Source: Pectobacterium cacticida
GTDB taxonomy: Bacteria > Pseudomonadota > Gammaproteobacteria > Enterobacterales > Enterobacteriaceae
Assembly (NCBI RefSeq): GCF_036885195.1
Contig: NZ_CP133656.1
Coordinates: forward strand, 2,480,001-2,544,000
DNA length: 64,000 nt
Direction of reading: 5' to 3'
The notes under the pieces are model-generated. The model was not told where the DNA came from and ran no database searches. It was given only the letters and a program-made list of their open reading frames with translations. Position numbers and translations under genes: made by a program. This document shows positions 8,076 to 17,600 of the stretch, piece after piece (positions within the stretch are counted from its first letter, which is position 1; the number at the start of each line of letters is the position of its first letter).

Positions 8076-9392
8076 CTACGACACCACCAGGTAAGGCGCC
8101 ACGCTGGAAAGCTTCTCGCAAGTCTCTGTCAGCTCACGTAATGCGTTCGACTGAGCAATCACCCCGGCTCCGGCCTGGATCCAGCTTCTCTGTGCATCCT
8201 GAAATGCGCTGCGCAGAACCAGCGCCGCTTCGAACGATCGATCGCCTTCCAGCATCAGTATCGCGCCGGAGTAAAGTTCACGCGGCACCGCCTCCAGGCG
8301 GAGGATGGCGGCCAGCGCCGGAAGCTTGGGGATACCGGATGCGGTGATCGCCGGGAACAGCACATCAAAAGCATCCCAGGCATCGCTGCCCAACGCCAGT
8401 TTGCCGCACACCTGAGACCCCAGATGTTGCACACTCCCCCTTTCGCGTACCGACATCAGATCGGTTACCGCCACCGAGTCACGCACGCACAGCGTTTCGA
8501 GCTCCCCAATCGCCGCTTTGACCGAGATAACGTGTTCCACAATCTCTTTGCTGTCGCTTTGCAGTTCTGCCCGATTGTAAGCATCTTCACCCGCCGAACC
8601 GGATAGCGCTCGGGTGCCAGCCAGAGGCTCGCTGGTGACGATGCCCCGCTCCACCGTCACCACCATCTCCGGGCTAAAACCGGTCGCGGCAAACGCCCCA
8701 TACTGAAACAGGAAACTGCGTGCCGGAGTATTAGCTATTCTCCCGCGCCAGAGAGTAGCCGGCATGTCGATGCGCTCGGCAAGCGCCAGAGCGCGCGATA
8801 CAATCACCTTGCTGTATTCACCGGCGGCGATTTCTTGAAGCGCGCGTGTCACCATGTTCCGATAGTCTTTACCCTGTGCTCCCAGGTCGACCAGCGGCGC
8901 GCCGTCAGTCGGCACGGGGGAAACATCCTGTAATTGCCGGGCGAGGCGCCGACATTGGTCAGCACTCTGCGCCTGGATCGTCACTTCCCCCGCGTCAAAA
9001 ACCAGTTCATCACGCGGCACCATAAGAGACAGCAGTGGCCACTCGCCAGCTGAAAACGCGATCCCACGAATACAGGCCGCGTAATTAAATCCAACCATAC
9101 CGAAAACACGTTGTCCCGCGCTGGCATGTTGCGTATGGAACTGGCGGGCGTAATGCGTCAGCGACGAGATAACGGGCGTCGTCTGACAGCCCTCTTCGCT
9201 TTCGGTGATTGCCTGCGAGCCGTCAGGTGAAAGGGTTAAACTCGCCCGTTTACCCAGGCCCACATACCAGCATGGCGGCCGTTCATAGACATAGTAATCC
9301 TCCGTCGGATTCTGCCTGATAAGGCTGACAATCGCGGCCAGCGTTCGATCCGCGGGCAGGTTGAATCGAAGTTCGGTGCGTGTATCCGTCAT
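8076..9392 (-). CDS. Salicylate synthase (YbtS/Irp9-like), chorismate to salicylate
   Basis: A 438-aa MST-family enzyme that converts chorismate to salicylate in one polypeptide (isochorismate synthase plus lyase activities), as Irp9/YbtS/MbtI do. Visible motifs are 'GEYSKVIVSRAL' with the general-base lysine K195, 'TGFSPEMVVTVERG', 'EPLAGTRALSGS', 'DSKEIVEHVISVKAAI' and the C-terminal 'PAITASGIPKLPAL' and 'SGAILMLEGD' region that binds Mg and the chorismate carboxylates. Length matches Irp9 (about 434 aa). The ATG follows AGGAG by five bases. It is last in the operon, 15 bases after the ligase, and supplies the aryl cap. Confidence 0.95.
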   Translation of the reverse strand: MTDTRTELRFNLPADRTLAAIVSLIRQNPTEDYYVYERPPCWYVGLGKRASLTLSPDGSQAITESEEGCQTTPVISSLTHYARQFHTQHASAGQRVFGMVGFNYAACIRGIAFSAGEWPLLSLMVPRDELVFDAGEVTIQAQSADQCRRLARQLQDVSPVPTDGAPLVDLGAQGKDYRNMVTRALQEIAAGEYSKVIVSRALALAERIDMPATLWRGRIANTPARSFLFQYGAFAATGFSPEMVVTVERGIVTSEPLAGTRALSGSAGEDAYNRAELQSDSKEIVEHVISVKAAIGELETLCVRDSVAVTDLMSVRERGSVQHLGSQVCGKLALGSDAWDAFDVLFPAITASGIPKLPALAAILRLEAVPRELYSGAILMLEGDRSFEAALVLRSAFQDAQRSWIQAGAGVIAQSNALRELTETCEKLSSVAPYLVVS

Positions 9393-9407
9393 GTTGACTC
9401 CTGAAAG

Positions 9408-11012
9408 TTAAACCGCCAGCCGGGCCGCCAGCGCCTGTTTATTGATTTTACCAATCGGCGTCAGCGGGAAAGCGTCAACCAGCGTCAGCCGATCCGGCCA
9501 TTTAAATGCCGCAACCTGTTGCTGTTCCAGAAACGCCCGCATCTCGGCCAGCGTGAGCGGGGAATGAGCGATGACGACCGCATGAATCGCTTCCTGCTGC
9601 TCTCCGACCGCATCCGCCAGCACCGTCACGTCGCGTACCAGCGGATGCGACCGTAGGCACTCCTCGATGTCATCGGCGGCGACCAACTCCCCGTGGCGGT
9701 TGATGGTGTCGCGGGTTCGCCCCACCACCCGCAGTGCGCCGCCGGGCAACTGCTGTACCCGGTCACCGCTGCGGTAGAACCCTTCGGCGGCAAACGCCTG
9801 ACGATTGTGTTCAGGTGCGCGATAGTAGCCGCGAATGGTGTAAGGCCCGCGAACCAGCAATTCCCCAGCCTGCCCGCGCCTCACCGGCGAGCCCTGCTCG
9901 TCAACCACCCGGATCTCATCATCGTCGCATAGCGGTCGGCCCTGCGTGGTGGTAATCAGCTCTGGTGAGTCATCCAGGCGCGTGTAGTTCAGCAGCCCTT
10001 CCGCCATGCCAAATACCTGCTGTAGCTGGCATCCCCACCGGGCCAACAACTGGCGAGCGGTATCGGCGCCCAACCTTGCGCCTCCCACCTGAACCAGTCT
10101 CAATGAGCTAAGGTCGGGTTGTTCCCACTCCGCCGCGTCCAGCCATAGCGTTGCCAGCGAAGGGACCAGCGCCGTAAGCGTCACGCGGTGCTGATGAATC
10201 GCGTCAAACGCATCCTCAGCGGCGACGGTGGCCGGGACCACCACGCAGCCTCCGCGGGAAAAGATCCCGAGGATGCCCGGACAGGCGAGGGGAAAGTTAT
10301 GCGCCATTGAAAGCACGGCCAGGTAACGGTCATCCGGCTGAACATGGCAAAGCGCGGCGCTGGCGCGAAAGTTGTAGTGATAATCGGCATGGGTGCGGGG
10401 GATCAGCTTGGGTAAGCCGGTTGTACCGCCGGAAAGCAGCAGCAAAGCAATATGCTGGGGCGCATCGCCGGGAGGCAATGCCTCGATCGCCGGCGCCTGG
10501 CTGGCGGCAAAACGCTGATCCGCCGTTGAGAGCAGGCTATGACAGGCGGGTGCCTTAGCGCGCAGGCTCGGCGCCTCAATTCCCGCCTGTTCGGCGTCAC
10601 TCAGAAACCAGCGCGCCTGCGCCAGCTCCACCACGTGCAGGATTTCACGCTGGCGGTGAGCCGGTAACATCAGCACGGGCACCGCCCCGTTGAGGATCGC
10701 CGCGAACAAGGCCACCACAAAATCGGCCCCGTTGGGCAACTGAATAATGACCGTTTCCCCGCTTTGCATCCCTCGCTGCCGGAGTTCACCGGCGAAACGA
10801 CAGGCCTGGTTGATTAACTGGTGATAACTCCAGTTGCGGCCCGGTTCGATCAGGGCGGTGCGGTCGCCATACTGCCGCCATTGCAGAATCAACTGGCCGA
10901 GCGTTTCCGGCTGCCAGTAGCCGCGTTGCGTATAACGCTCGGCCAACTCCGCCGGCCAGCGCATCTCCTCTGGCAGGATACGATGATCGGGGGAGGCAAT
11001 CGGTTCAGACAT
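9408..11012 (-). CDS. Salicyl-AMP ligase (YbtE/PchD-like)
   Basis: A 534-aa stand-alone adenylation enzyme that activates an aryl acid and loads it on the aryl carrier domain at the start of NRPS1. Motifs are the P-loop 'SGGTTGLPK' (194-202), the substrate segment 'HNFPLACPG' (238-246), 'FGMAEGLLNYTRLDD' and the C-terminal 'GKINKQAL' with the catalytic Lys. In DhbE numbering the segment has Asn235 for the 2-hydroxyl and Cys at position 240. Salicylate-activating enzymes carry Cys there, while dihydroxybenzoate enzymes carry Ser. That agrees with the adjacent salicylate synthase. The start overlaps the methyltransferase gene by 8 bases. Confidence 0.95.
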   Translation of the reverse strand: MSEPIASPDHRILPEEMRWPAELAERYTQRGYWQPETLGQLILQWRQYGDRTALIEPGRNWSYHQLINQACRFAGELRQRGMQSGETVIIQLPNGADFVVALFAAILNGAVPVLMLPAHRQREILHVVELAQARWFLSDAEQAGIEAPSLRAKAPACHSLLSTADQRFAASQAPAIEALPPGDAPQHIALLLLSGGTTGLPKLIPRTHADYHYNFRASAALCHVQPDDRYLAVLSMAHNFPLACPGILGIFSRGGCVVVPATVAAEDAFDAIHQHRVTLTALVPSLATLWLDAAEWEQPDLSSLRLVQVGGARLGADTARQLLARWGCQLQQVFGMAEGLLNYTRLDDSPELITTTQGRPLCDDDEIRVVDEQGSPVRRGQAGELLVRGPYTIRGYYRAPEHNRQAFAAEGFYRSGDRVQQLPGGALRVVGRTRDTINRHGELVAADDIEECLRSHPLVRDVTVLADAVGEQQEAIHAVVIAHSPLTLAEMRAFLEQQQVAAFKWPDRLTLVDAFPLTPIGKINKQALAARLAV

Positions 11013-11709
11013 ACAGCACCCCCGCCTGCGCGGTCAGACGTTCCACATGCAACCCGGTTTCGCGGGCAAGATCGTCCAGACCAAAGGTATGCCAGACGCT
11101 CCGGTTACGGATCACCTGCGTGGCGCAGGGGCCGCCGCTAACCGTCCAGCATGAAGTCAGCAACATGGTGTCGTCGGGTCCCGGCTCACCCTCAAGGGTC
11201 GCGTGATAGTGACGCTGGCCGATCGTTTCACTGGCCAACGTCATCGTCGGCAATACCATCGGTTTTTCGACCGGCAGCAGCTCCACGAACACCGGCGCGC
11301 CGGGTGCCAGCCGCGGCAGCAATATTGACCACAGCGCCTGACGCGCCGGCGTCGTCAGGTGTCCCAGCACCCCGAAGGCGACGACCGCGCCCAGGCGCTC
11401 GGGCAGGTGCAGCTTGTCCACCGTGTCCGGGATAATCGTGACGCGCCGCCGCAGTTCCGGCCTTTGCGCCACGCAATGGGTCAGCACCGCGCGCATGGCC
11501 GGGGCTGGCTCCACCGCCAGAATATCCACCAGCGGCACGGTTTCGGCTATCGCCAGCACCGTTCGTCCGGTGCCAGCGCCGATATCCAGCACCGGGTCGT
11601 GAATATCGGTGAATGTCGACAGCCATTCACGCAGCGCGATTTCACCTGCAGAGTGCGCGCGACCAACCAGATCGTAAAACTCAGCGACCGGCGAGTAGAA
11701 ATCTTCCAT
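11005..11709 (-). CDS. Stand-alone class I SAM-dependent methyltransferase
   Basis: A 234-aa class I methyltransferase with motif I 'VLDIGAGTGRTVLAIA' (about residues 40-55), motif II acidic residue in 'DILAVEPAPAM' and motif IV region 'GAVVAFGVLGHLTT'. It lies inside the operon between the thioesterase (3-base gap) and the ligase (8-base overlap), so it is almost certainly a tailoring enzyme of the same product. The assembly line already has one embedded methyltransferase in NRPS2, so two methylations or one replaced activity are possible. The target (C2 of an azoline, N of a thiazolidine, or the phenol/carboxylate O) cannot be read from sequence. YbtPQXSUTE-type loci have no equivalent gene. 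Confidence 0.88.
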   Translation of the reverse strand: MEDFYSPVAEFYDLVGRAHSAGEIALREWLSTFTDIHDPVLDIGAGTGRTVLAIAETVPLVDILAVEPAPAMRAVLTHCVAQRPELRRRVTIIPDTVDKLHLPERLGAVVAFGVLGHLTTPARQALWSILLPRLAPGAPVFVELLPVEKPMVLPTMTLASETIGQRHYHATLEGEPGPDDTMLLTSCWTVSGGPCATQVIRNRSVWHTFGLDDLARETGLHVERLTAQAGVLYV

Positions 11710-11712
11710 AGA

Positions 11713-12477
11713 CTATCCTTCACTAAACGGAGGTGAGAACTGCCGTAATGCCTGCCGCACGCAAGCCACCACGGCGGCACGCTGATGGGTAATAAAAAAG
11801 TGATCGCCAGGAAAACGATGCACGATACATTCAGCTGAGGTGTATGCCGCCCAGGCCTCGGCTTGCGACAGGGGCAGTTCACTGTCGCCTTCACCGCTCA
11901 ATACCACTATCGGGCAGGTGAGCAAACGCGCTGGCTGCGGGCGGTAATTCTCAATCAGTCGGTAATCATTGCGGATCGCTGGTAACAGTAACTCCGCCAG
12001 ATCTGGTTGTTCGCGCAGCGTCTGGTTATCGGCGCTGAGGCGCAGCAGTTCCTCGATAATTTGCCGATCGCTACCCAGATGAATGCGGCTATCCAGCGGA
12101 TGAAAATCCGGCGGTTGGCGGCCTGAGACGATTAACAGTTCTGGATGCAGGCTGTGGGCAGCCAGTGACTGCGCCAGCTCATGGGCGATGGCGCCGCCCA
12201 TACTGTGTCCGAACAGGGCAAAACGCCGCCCCGCCAGATGTGGCAACAATTCCTCCTGCAAGGCGGTCAGCATCTCAGGCATATTGTCGATGAAGGGCTC
12301 AGCGAAGCGGTCCTCGCGTCCCGGATACTGCACTACTGCCAGTTCCGCCTCCGACGCATCAAACAGGTAAGGCCACGGACGAAACGTACTGGCCGCTCCA
12401 CCGGCATGAGGTAAGCAAACCAACAACAACGGCGCAGCAGGGGCGGGCTGATAAAAACGTAAAAAATGCTGGCTCAT
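11713..12477 (-). CDS. Type II (editing) thioesterase, YbtT-like
   Basis: A 254-aa alpha/beta hydrolase of the GrsT/YbtT group. It shows 'LVCLPHAGGAAS' (oxyanion region), the nucleophile elbow 'FALFGHSMGG' with Ser92, the acidic residue in 'VVLSGEGDSELP' and the catalytic His in 'FPGDHFFI'. Type II thioesterases free carrier domains that were primed with acyl-CoA or loaded with the wrong monomer. The stop overlaps nothing downstream (3-base gap to the methyltransferase). The start overlaps the reductase stop by 4 bases. Confidence 0.93.
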   Translation of the reverse strand: MSQHFLRFYQPAPAAPLLLVCLPHAGGAASTFRPWPYLFDASEAELAVVQYPGREDRFAEPFIDNMPEMLTALQEELLPHLAGRRFALFGHSMGGAIAHELAQSLAAHSLHPELLIVSGRQPPDFHPLDSRIHLGSDRQIIEELLRLSADNQTLREQPDLAELLLPAIRNDYRLIENYRPQPARLLTCPIVVLSGEGDSELPLSQAEAWAAYTSAECIVHRFPGDHFFITHQRAAVVACVRQALRQFSPPFSEG

Positions 12478-13565
12478 CGCGTGGTCTCCTCAATTAACCG
12501 ATCAATAAGCGGCAGGACGACCGGCGTGTCGGGGTAGATCAGTTCTGGCGGCCCCAGCAACGATGACACCCGATGCCAGAATCCTGTCACGCCCAGTGCC
12601 CATTGCACCTGCTGTTGCGCCAGTGCAGGGGCGTCGATAGAGCGCTGAAAATCCGCCACCGCGCAATTAATGGCCTGCGGCCACACTTGGTTGAAAATTT
12701 CTCTGAAGCTAACGGCTTCGCTACCGGGCAAAAGGGTGCTACTGGTTGCCGATAAACGTTCTGTCCCCTCGCCCTCCAGCACCAGACGATGGGTTTCATC
12801 ACGATGGGTATGTAATCTGGGGCTCCAGATCGCCGGGCCGTGGGTATCCGCGAGTGCCAGTACGCCGCTTTCGGCGGTGATGGTCAGGCGGTGCAGCAAT
12901 AGCGCGTGGTTGTCGGCGTCCGCCGGATGGATTTGGTTTTGCACGCGCAGCGTCAGCGGTACGCCGCCGATACTGCCGTGCAGACAGGTATAAGGTCCCA
13001 CCTGGCGGGGCTGCATCAGCTCCAACTGCGCCGGGCGCAGTTTGCCCAGCGCGCGCGCAATCACATCCAGCAGCGGGTAGAGAACCTGCGCGCCGCACAC
13101 GCCTTCAATGTATTGCACCGGCTGGCGCTGACGCAAAATCTCGGCCGCCTCAAGAAAGCGACGGATGGGGGCCACAAAGGGGTAGAAGGCATTGATGCCA
13201 AAACGGACGCGATGCCGGTGCGCCGTGCGCAGGCAATCGGCCAGTTCGTCAGGATGAAGCGGATGCTCCTGCAATACGTGAATGCCCCGCGATAACAGTT
13301 GACAGGCGATTTCCGCGCCCTTGCCACCGGAGACGGCCGCCCTCACCACCACACAGGCAAGATCTATATCGGCTGGCAGACTTGCCACCGAGGTGTAGTG
13401 CGCGATATTCAGCTCACGGGCGTAGCCCGCGGACGCGGCAGAGCCGCTGGAAAGGATCCCGACCAGTTCAATCGTCGGATTGTTGGCCAGCGCGCGCAGA
13501 TAAAAGCGGCCAAAGCTGGTGCCACATACGATCGCGCGGCAGCGCGGTGTCGAGGTGAGACTCAT
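12474..13565 (-). CDS. Thiazolinyl imine reductase (YbtU/Irp3/PchG-like)
   Basis: A 363-aa NADPH-dependent oxidoreductase of the GFO/IDH/MocA fold that reduces one carrier-bound thiazoline to thiazolidine during assembly. The N-terminal Rossmann motif is 'AIVCGTSFGRFY'. The proposed catalytic residues of Irp3, His101 and Tyr128, fall at identical positions here ('LQEHPLHPDEL' and 'GINAFYPFVAP'). Length fits the family. The gene overlaps both neighbours by 4 bases. It implies that at least one ring of the product is a thiazolidine, a substrate for N-methylation by the domain embedded in NRPS2. Confidence 0.93.
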   Translation of the reverse strand: MSLTSTPRCRAIVCGTSFGRFYLRALANNPTIELVGILSSGSAASAGYARELNIAHYTSVASLPADIDLACVVVRAAVSGGKGAEIACQLLSRGIHVLQEHPLHPDELADCLRTAHRHRVRFGINAFYPFVAPIRRFLEAAEILRQRQPVQYIEGVCGAQVLYPLLDVIARALGKLRPAQLELMQPRQVGPYTCLHGSIGGVPLTLRVQNQIHPADADNHALLLHRLTITAESGVLALADTHGPAIWSPRLHTHRDETHRLVLEGEGTERLSATSSTLLPGSEAVSFREIFNQVWPQAINCAVADFQRSIDAPALAQQQVQWALGVTGFWHRVSSLLGPPELIYPDTPVVLPLIDRLIEETTR

Positions 13566-14689
13566 ATCGCCCCCTGCTCTGGCTGCATATCGGGCAGATA
13601 CTGGCTGATATGGGTGCCTGCATGCAGCCGTGTGATATCAGCCAGCACGGACGCTGGTCGCAATACACAATCGGCAAAATGTACGCCCGGCGCAATCTCG
13701 CCGCGCATCAGGCTCAGAACGGTACTGACGGCAGTGGCGGCGGTGAGCGCCAGGCTGCTGTCCGTGCGCACCACGACGCGCCGACGCCGCTCCCCCTCCT
13801 GCCGCCAGTCAAACACCATCTGGTAATAAGGGGCGTGGCCCGCCAGATCGATTTCGCTAGCCTTCTCCACCGCTGCGCGGGCCAGCGCGAGACTCTGCGA
13901 AGTGCCATCCACCTTGCCGCGCAGCCCGATCAGCGTTTCCCGCAGGCGTTGGCCGCTGAAAACGTTGAACCAGCTCAGGGCGGAGAGGTGGTGGCGCAGT
14001 GCCAGCCGCTCGGCATCAGCGCTCAACCAGGGCAGTAAGGTGACATGACCGGTGAAATGCGCCAGCGTATCCGTCTGCTGCGTTGACAGAACGTGGCGTG
14101 CGCGACGGCCGAACCGCCAGCCAGCACCGGCCTCGCCGTACCAGTAATCGCTGTCCTGCAACGCATTGCATTGTTCATTTAACGACAGCACCAGATCGGC
14201 GGCAGCCGCGCCGCTCACCCGCTCAATACCGCCGCTGTAAACCGTCAGATCGCCGCCAGCACGCTGGCTCATCCAGCCCGGTATCAGATTCGCCAGCCCG
14301 GGCAACATCCCGGCGGAGAGCACCGCAATCCAGTGCCGATCGCCAGCAGGTTGCCGCTGTAACAGATGCCACGCTGGGCCATCTCCTGAGACATCCACAT
14401 AATGCGCATGCGCCGAGGCGGCAGCACGCGCCACCCGATCGAGCACCTGATAGGAGGGACCGGCGCAGTTCACCACTGCGACGCAACCCCGGCAAAACTC
14501 GCGAAGCGCCGCCTCCTGCCATAGATCCACCGGCTGAGCTTCCGCATCCAGCCGTGTCGCCAACTGCTGTAAGGGATCGCGACGGCGACCGCCGAGCCGC
14601 AATGCGAATCCGGCCTGAGCCAGCCAGCAGCTGACATAGCGCCCTGCGCCGCCGGTGGCGCCGAGTATCGCGATGATGTTGTCGTTCAT
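13562..14689 (-). CDS. Saccharopine dehydrogenase-like NAD(P)-dependent oxidoreductase
   Basis: A 375-aa protein with an N-terminal Rossmann fold ('ILGATGGAGRYV', GxxGxxG at residues 10-16), 'VVNCAGPSYQVLD' and 'HYVDVSGDGPA', the pattern of the saccharopine dehydrogenase / trans-acting enoyl-reductase-like superfamily (Sccpdh). The second half is a family-type dimer/substrate domain with 'SGGIERVSGAAAADLVLSL'. It overlaps NRPS2 by 1 base and the imine reductase by 4, so it belongs to the pathway. The yersiniabactin and pyochelin core sets have no such enzyme. It may reduce a second imine, act on the released product (opine-like reductive step) or on a thioester/aldehyde. Function is unknown. 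Confidence 0.85.
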   Translation of the reverse strand: MNDNIIAILGATGGAGRYVSCWLAQAGFALRLGGRRRDPLQQLATRLDAEAQPVDLWQEAALREFCRGCVAVVNCAGPSYQVLDRVARAAASAHAHYVDVSGDGPAWHLLQRQPAGDRHWIAVLSAGMLPGLANLIPGWMSQRAGGDLTVYSGGIERVSGAAAADLVLSLNEQCNALQDSDYWYGEAGAGWRFGRRARHVLSTQQTDTLAHFTGHVTLLPWLSADAERLALRHHLSALSWFNVFSGQRLRETLIGLRGKVDGTSQSLALARAAVEKASEIDLAGHAPYYQMVFDWRQEGERRRRVVVRTDSSLALTAATAVSTVLSLMRGEIAPGVHFADCVLRPASVLADITRLHAGTHISQYLPDMQPEQGAI

Positions 14690-17600
14690 CAGGCTTCTCC
14701 CGGCACGGTGTGGCGCGCGATCAGCGCAGCCAGGGTCGGCGCATGCTGACGAGCCAGGCAGCTAAAATGGTCGCCGGGCGTGTCTTCAACAATGAGTTCA
14801 CCCAGGCATAGCCGGCGCCAATAGTCGTGGACGTCGCCGGGCGTACCGGGCAAGAGGGGATCGCTTTCACGGTTACGCACCAGAATGGTTTTACCAAACC
14901 AGGGGTCGGGGCGATATTGCCCCACTGACGCCATGCTGTGTCCGAACAGCGCGTAGCGGCTTGCAAACAACGCGCTGGCTTCATCCTCCTGATGATAGGC
15001 TCCCTGGGCCATGCTGGTCGTCTGTAATGCTTGCAGGCGAACGGCCTGCGGCTGCTGGAACCAGCGCGTCAGCGCCTGCACGACCTGCTGATGGCCGTCG
15101 AGGCCATCAAATGCGTCTTCGGCGATACGCTGTGGGGTCCGTTGCAGGATAGCGCTCACGGCGGCGGCCAGCGCTGGCTCCTGCGGCAGCCCCAGTTTCT
15201 CCAGGTCTGCCCCTATCGCGCGGGCAAACACGTAATCCACCAACCGCGCGTCATCCACCTGCGGCGGCTGATACGCGCTGATGACCACCAGCTCGCGCAC
15301 GTTTTTGCCGCGCTCGCTGAGCTGACGGGCGATTTCCGCCGCCAGCAAGCCGCCAAGGCAATATCCCAGCAACGTGAAGCTTTCCCCCTGCGCTGACAGC
15401 GCATCGGCATAGTGACCGGCCAGCGTAACCAACGCCTCATGCGGCGCCAGCGCCATAAACGCCTGCTGACTGGGCAGTTCGAGACCAACACCACGAGCAA
15501 ATCGCGACTTATCCAAGCTCGCCAGCAGATGCTGATACGGCTGGAGATTGCCGGTACCGGCGTGAAGCAGCACGCAGCAGTGGCGGTGATAATCCTGCTG
15601 GCCCCACAATGGAACCAGCACGGCGCGAGCAAGCTGCTGTTGCTGCTCACCCTGTGTCGCGCTGCTGCGTAGCAAATCCGCCAGCGCCATCACCGTGGAT
15701 TCCCGCAGCAGATGGCGCAGCAGGGTTTCCCATTCGAAATGAGCCGCCGCCGCGACCCGGGCGCGCAGACGTCCGATCATGCGTGATAACAGCAATGAAT
15801 CGCCGCCCAGCGCATAAAAATCAGCATCGCGCTGTACGTCCGCCACGCCCAATACTTCCGCCCAGACGGCGGCAATCTGCTGTTCCAGCGCATCGCGCGG
15901 GGCGTTACCGCTGCCTGTCTGCTCCACCTTGGTCAGCGGCTGCGGCGCGGCGCTCAGCAACCGCTGACGATCGGTTTTACCGTTAGCCGTACGCGGCAGA
16001 CGATCCAACAGATGTAAATGCGTAGGCACCATATAACCCGGTAGCCGATCGCGCAGAAAATCTCGCAGCTCATCGCGGCGGAGGCTGGCACGGTCCGTTT
16101 TGAACTGGGCGATAAATACCCCTTGCCCGGAGCAAGACAGTGCGCTTTCCGCCAACGGGGCGCAATCGGATATCGTCGCCCCCGCCTGCGCCAGCAGGTC
16201 AAGCCACTGCTCGCGAGTAAAGAACGTTTGATCGGTGGCGGCACGCAGATCGGTAAAGCCCGTCAGTTCCGGGAAAAACTCCATCGAAACCAACAGCGGG
16301 TAGTTATGACGGCGGAAAGGCTCGATAAACACCAGCGTACCGCCGGGCGCCAGCAATGAGGAGAATTGCGCCAGCACGTCACCGGCGTTGCGGGCGTTAT
16401 GCAGCACATTGGCGCACAGGATCACATCGAAGCTATTCGCCGCCATCCCCTGCCGTCCGGCATCTACATTCATGTCAAAAATGCCGTAGTGCATCCAGGG
16501 GTAAGGGGCGAAAAGCTTACGCGCTTCAACAAGGAAGAACTCTGACAGATCGGTAAACCAGTATTCCGGCTGCCAGGGCGCCAGAGCAGGCACCAAATCG
16601 CTGGCAGTCCCCGCCACGCCGGCCCCCACTTCCAACACCCGTAACGGACGGGCGCTGGAAGCCGCCAACGCAGTAATCGCCGCAATCACGATCGCGTTCA
16701 TACTCTGGCTGACCAGGTTATCCCGGTAGGCCGCGTGGGCGGTCGACAGTTCGCCTTCCGGGAACAGAATACCGCGGACATCGGTTTCGCCACGCAGCAG
16801 CCCGCTCAGGCAATTACTGCAAACGCGGATATAGTGCAACGTCTGGCTGCCATAACCGGCTCGCTGTTCGAGCTGTTCTACCTCGCGCCAGCACTGTTGT
16901 AACCTGGTCGCATCGCAGGGGATCAGGTCTGCGTAGCGTCCCTGTGCGTCCTGGGTGAGCGCACCGGCGCTGACCAATCCGTCCAGCCAGCGGCGCAACA
17001 GGCGCTGATGCACCTCCGCCACCCCGGTCGCCTGATAGATCTCCTCCAGCGCGTGACGGGAAGCGGTCGTGGCGAACAGGCCATCCTGACGCAGGCGATC
17101 GGACATCGCGAGAATCGCCACGCGATCCGCCCCTGCCATTAATGCCCTAAAAGCTTCACCATCAATCTGCTGTTCAATATGCTGCGCACGCAGCCGGGCA
17201 TTTTCCATCGCCGGCCGACTGCTGGGCTGATCGCCCGCCGCCAGTTCCGCGAATCCCAGCAGATTACGCACGTTGCCATGATCTTCCGTCAGGCATACGG
17301 CCGCATCGGCAACAGCCGGATGTTGGCGCATCGTCGCAGCGATTTCCCCCAGTTCAACGCGGTGTCCGCGGATTTTGACCTGGTTATCGATTCGCCCGAG
17401 AAACTCGATGTTGCCATCTGGCCAGTATCGTCCCCGATCTCCGGTCAAATACAGGCGCAGTCCGTCATCGCGGGTCACAAAACGCGCGGCGGTCTTCTCG
17501 TTGTCCATCCAGTAGCAATCCGCCAGCCCGTCACCACTGATGGCGATCTCGCCGCTGACCCAGTCAGGACGATCGCGCAGGCGCTCATCAACAATATGCA

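Noticed and set aside
14083..14634. 183-codon plus-strand frame within the saccharopine-dehydrogenase-like gene
   Set aside because: Arg/Pro-rich antisense frame caused by high GC, with no domain or ribosome site.
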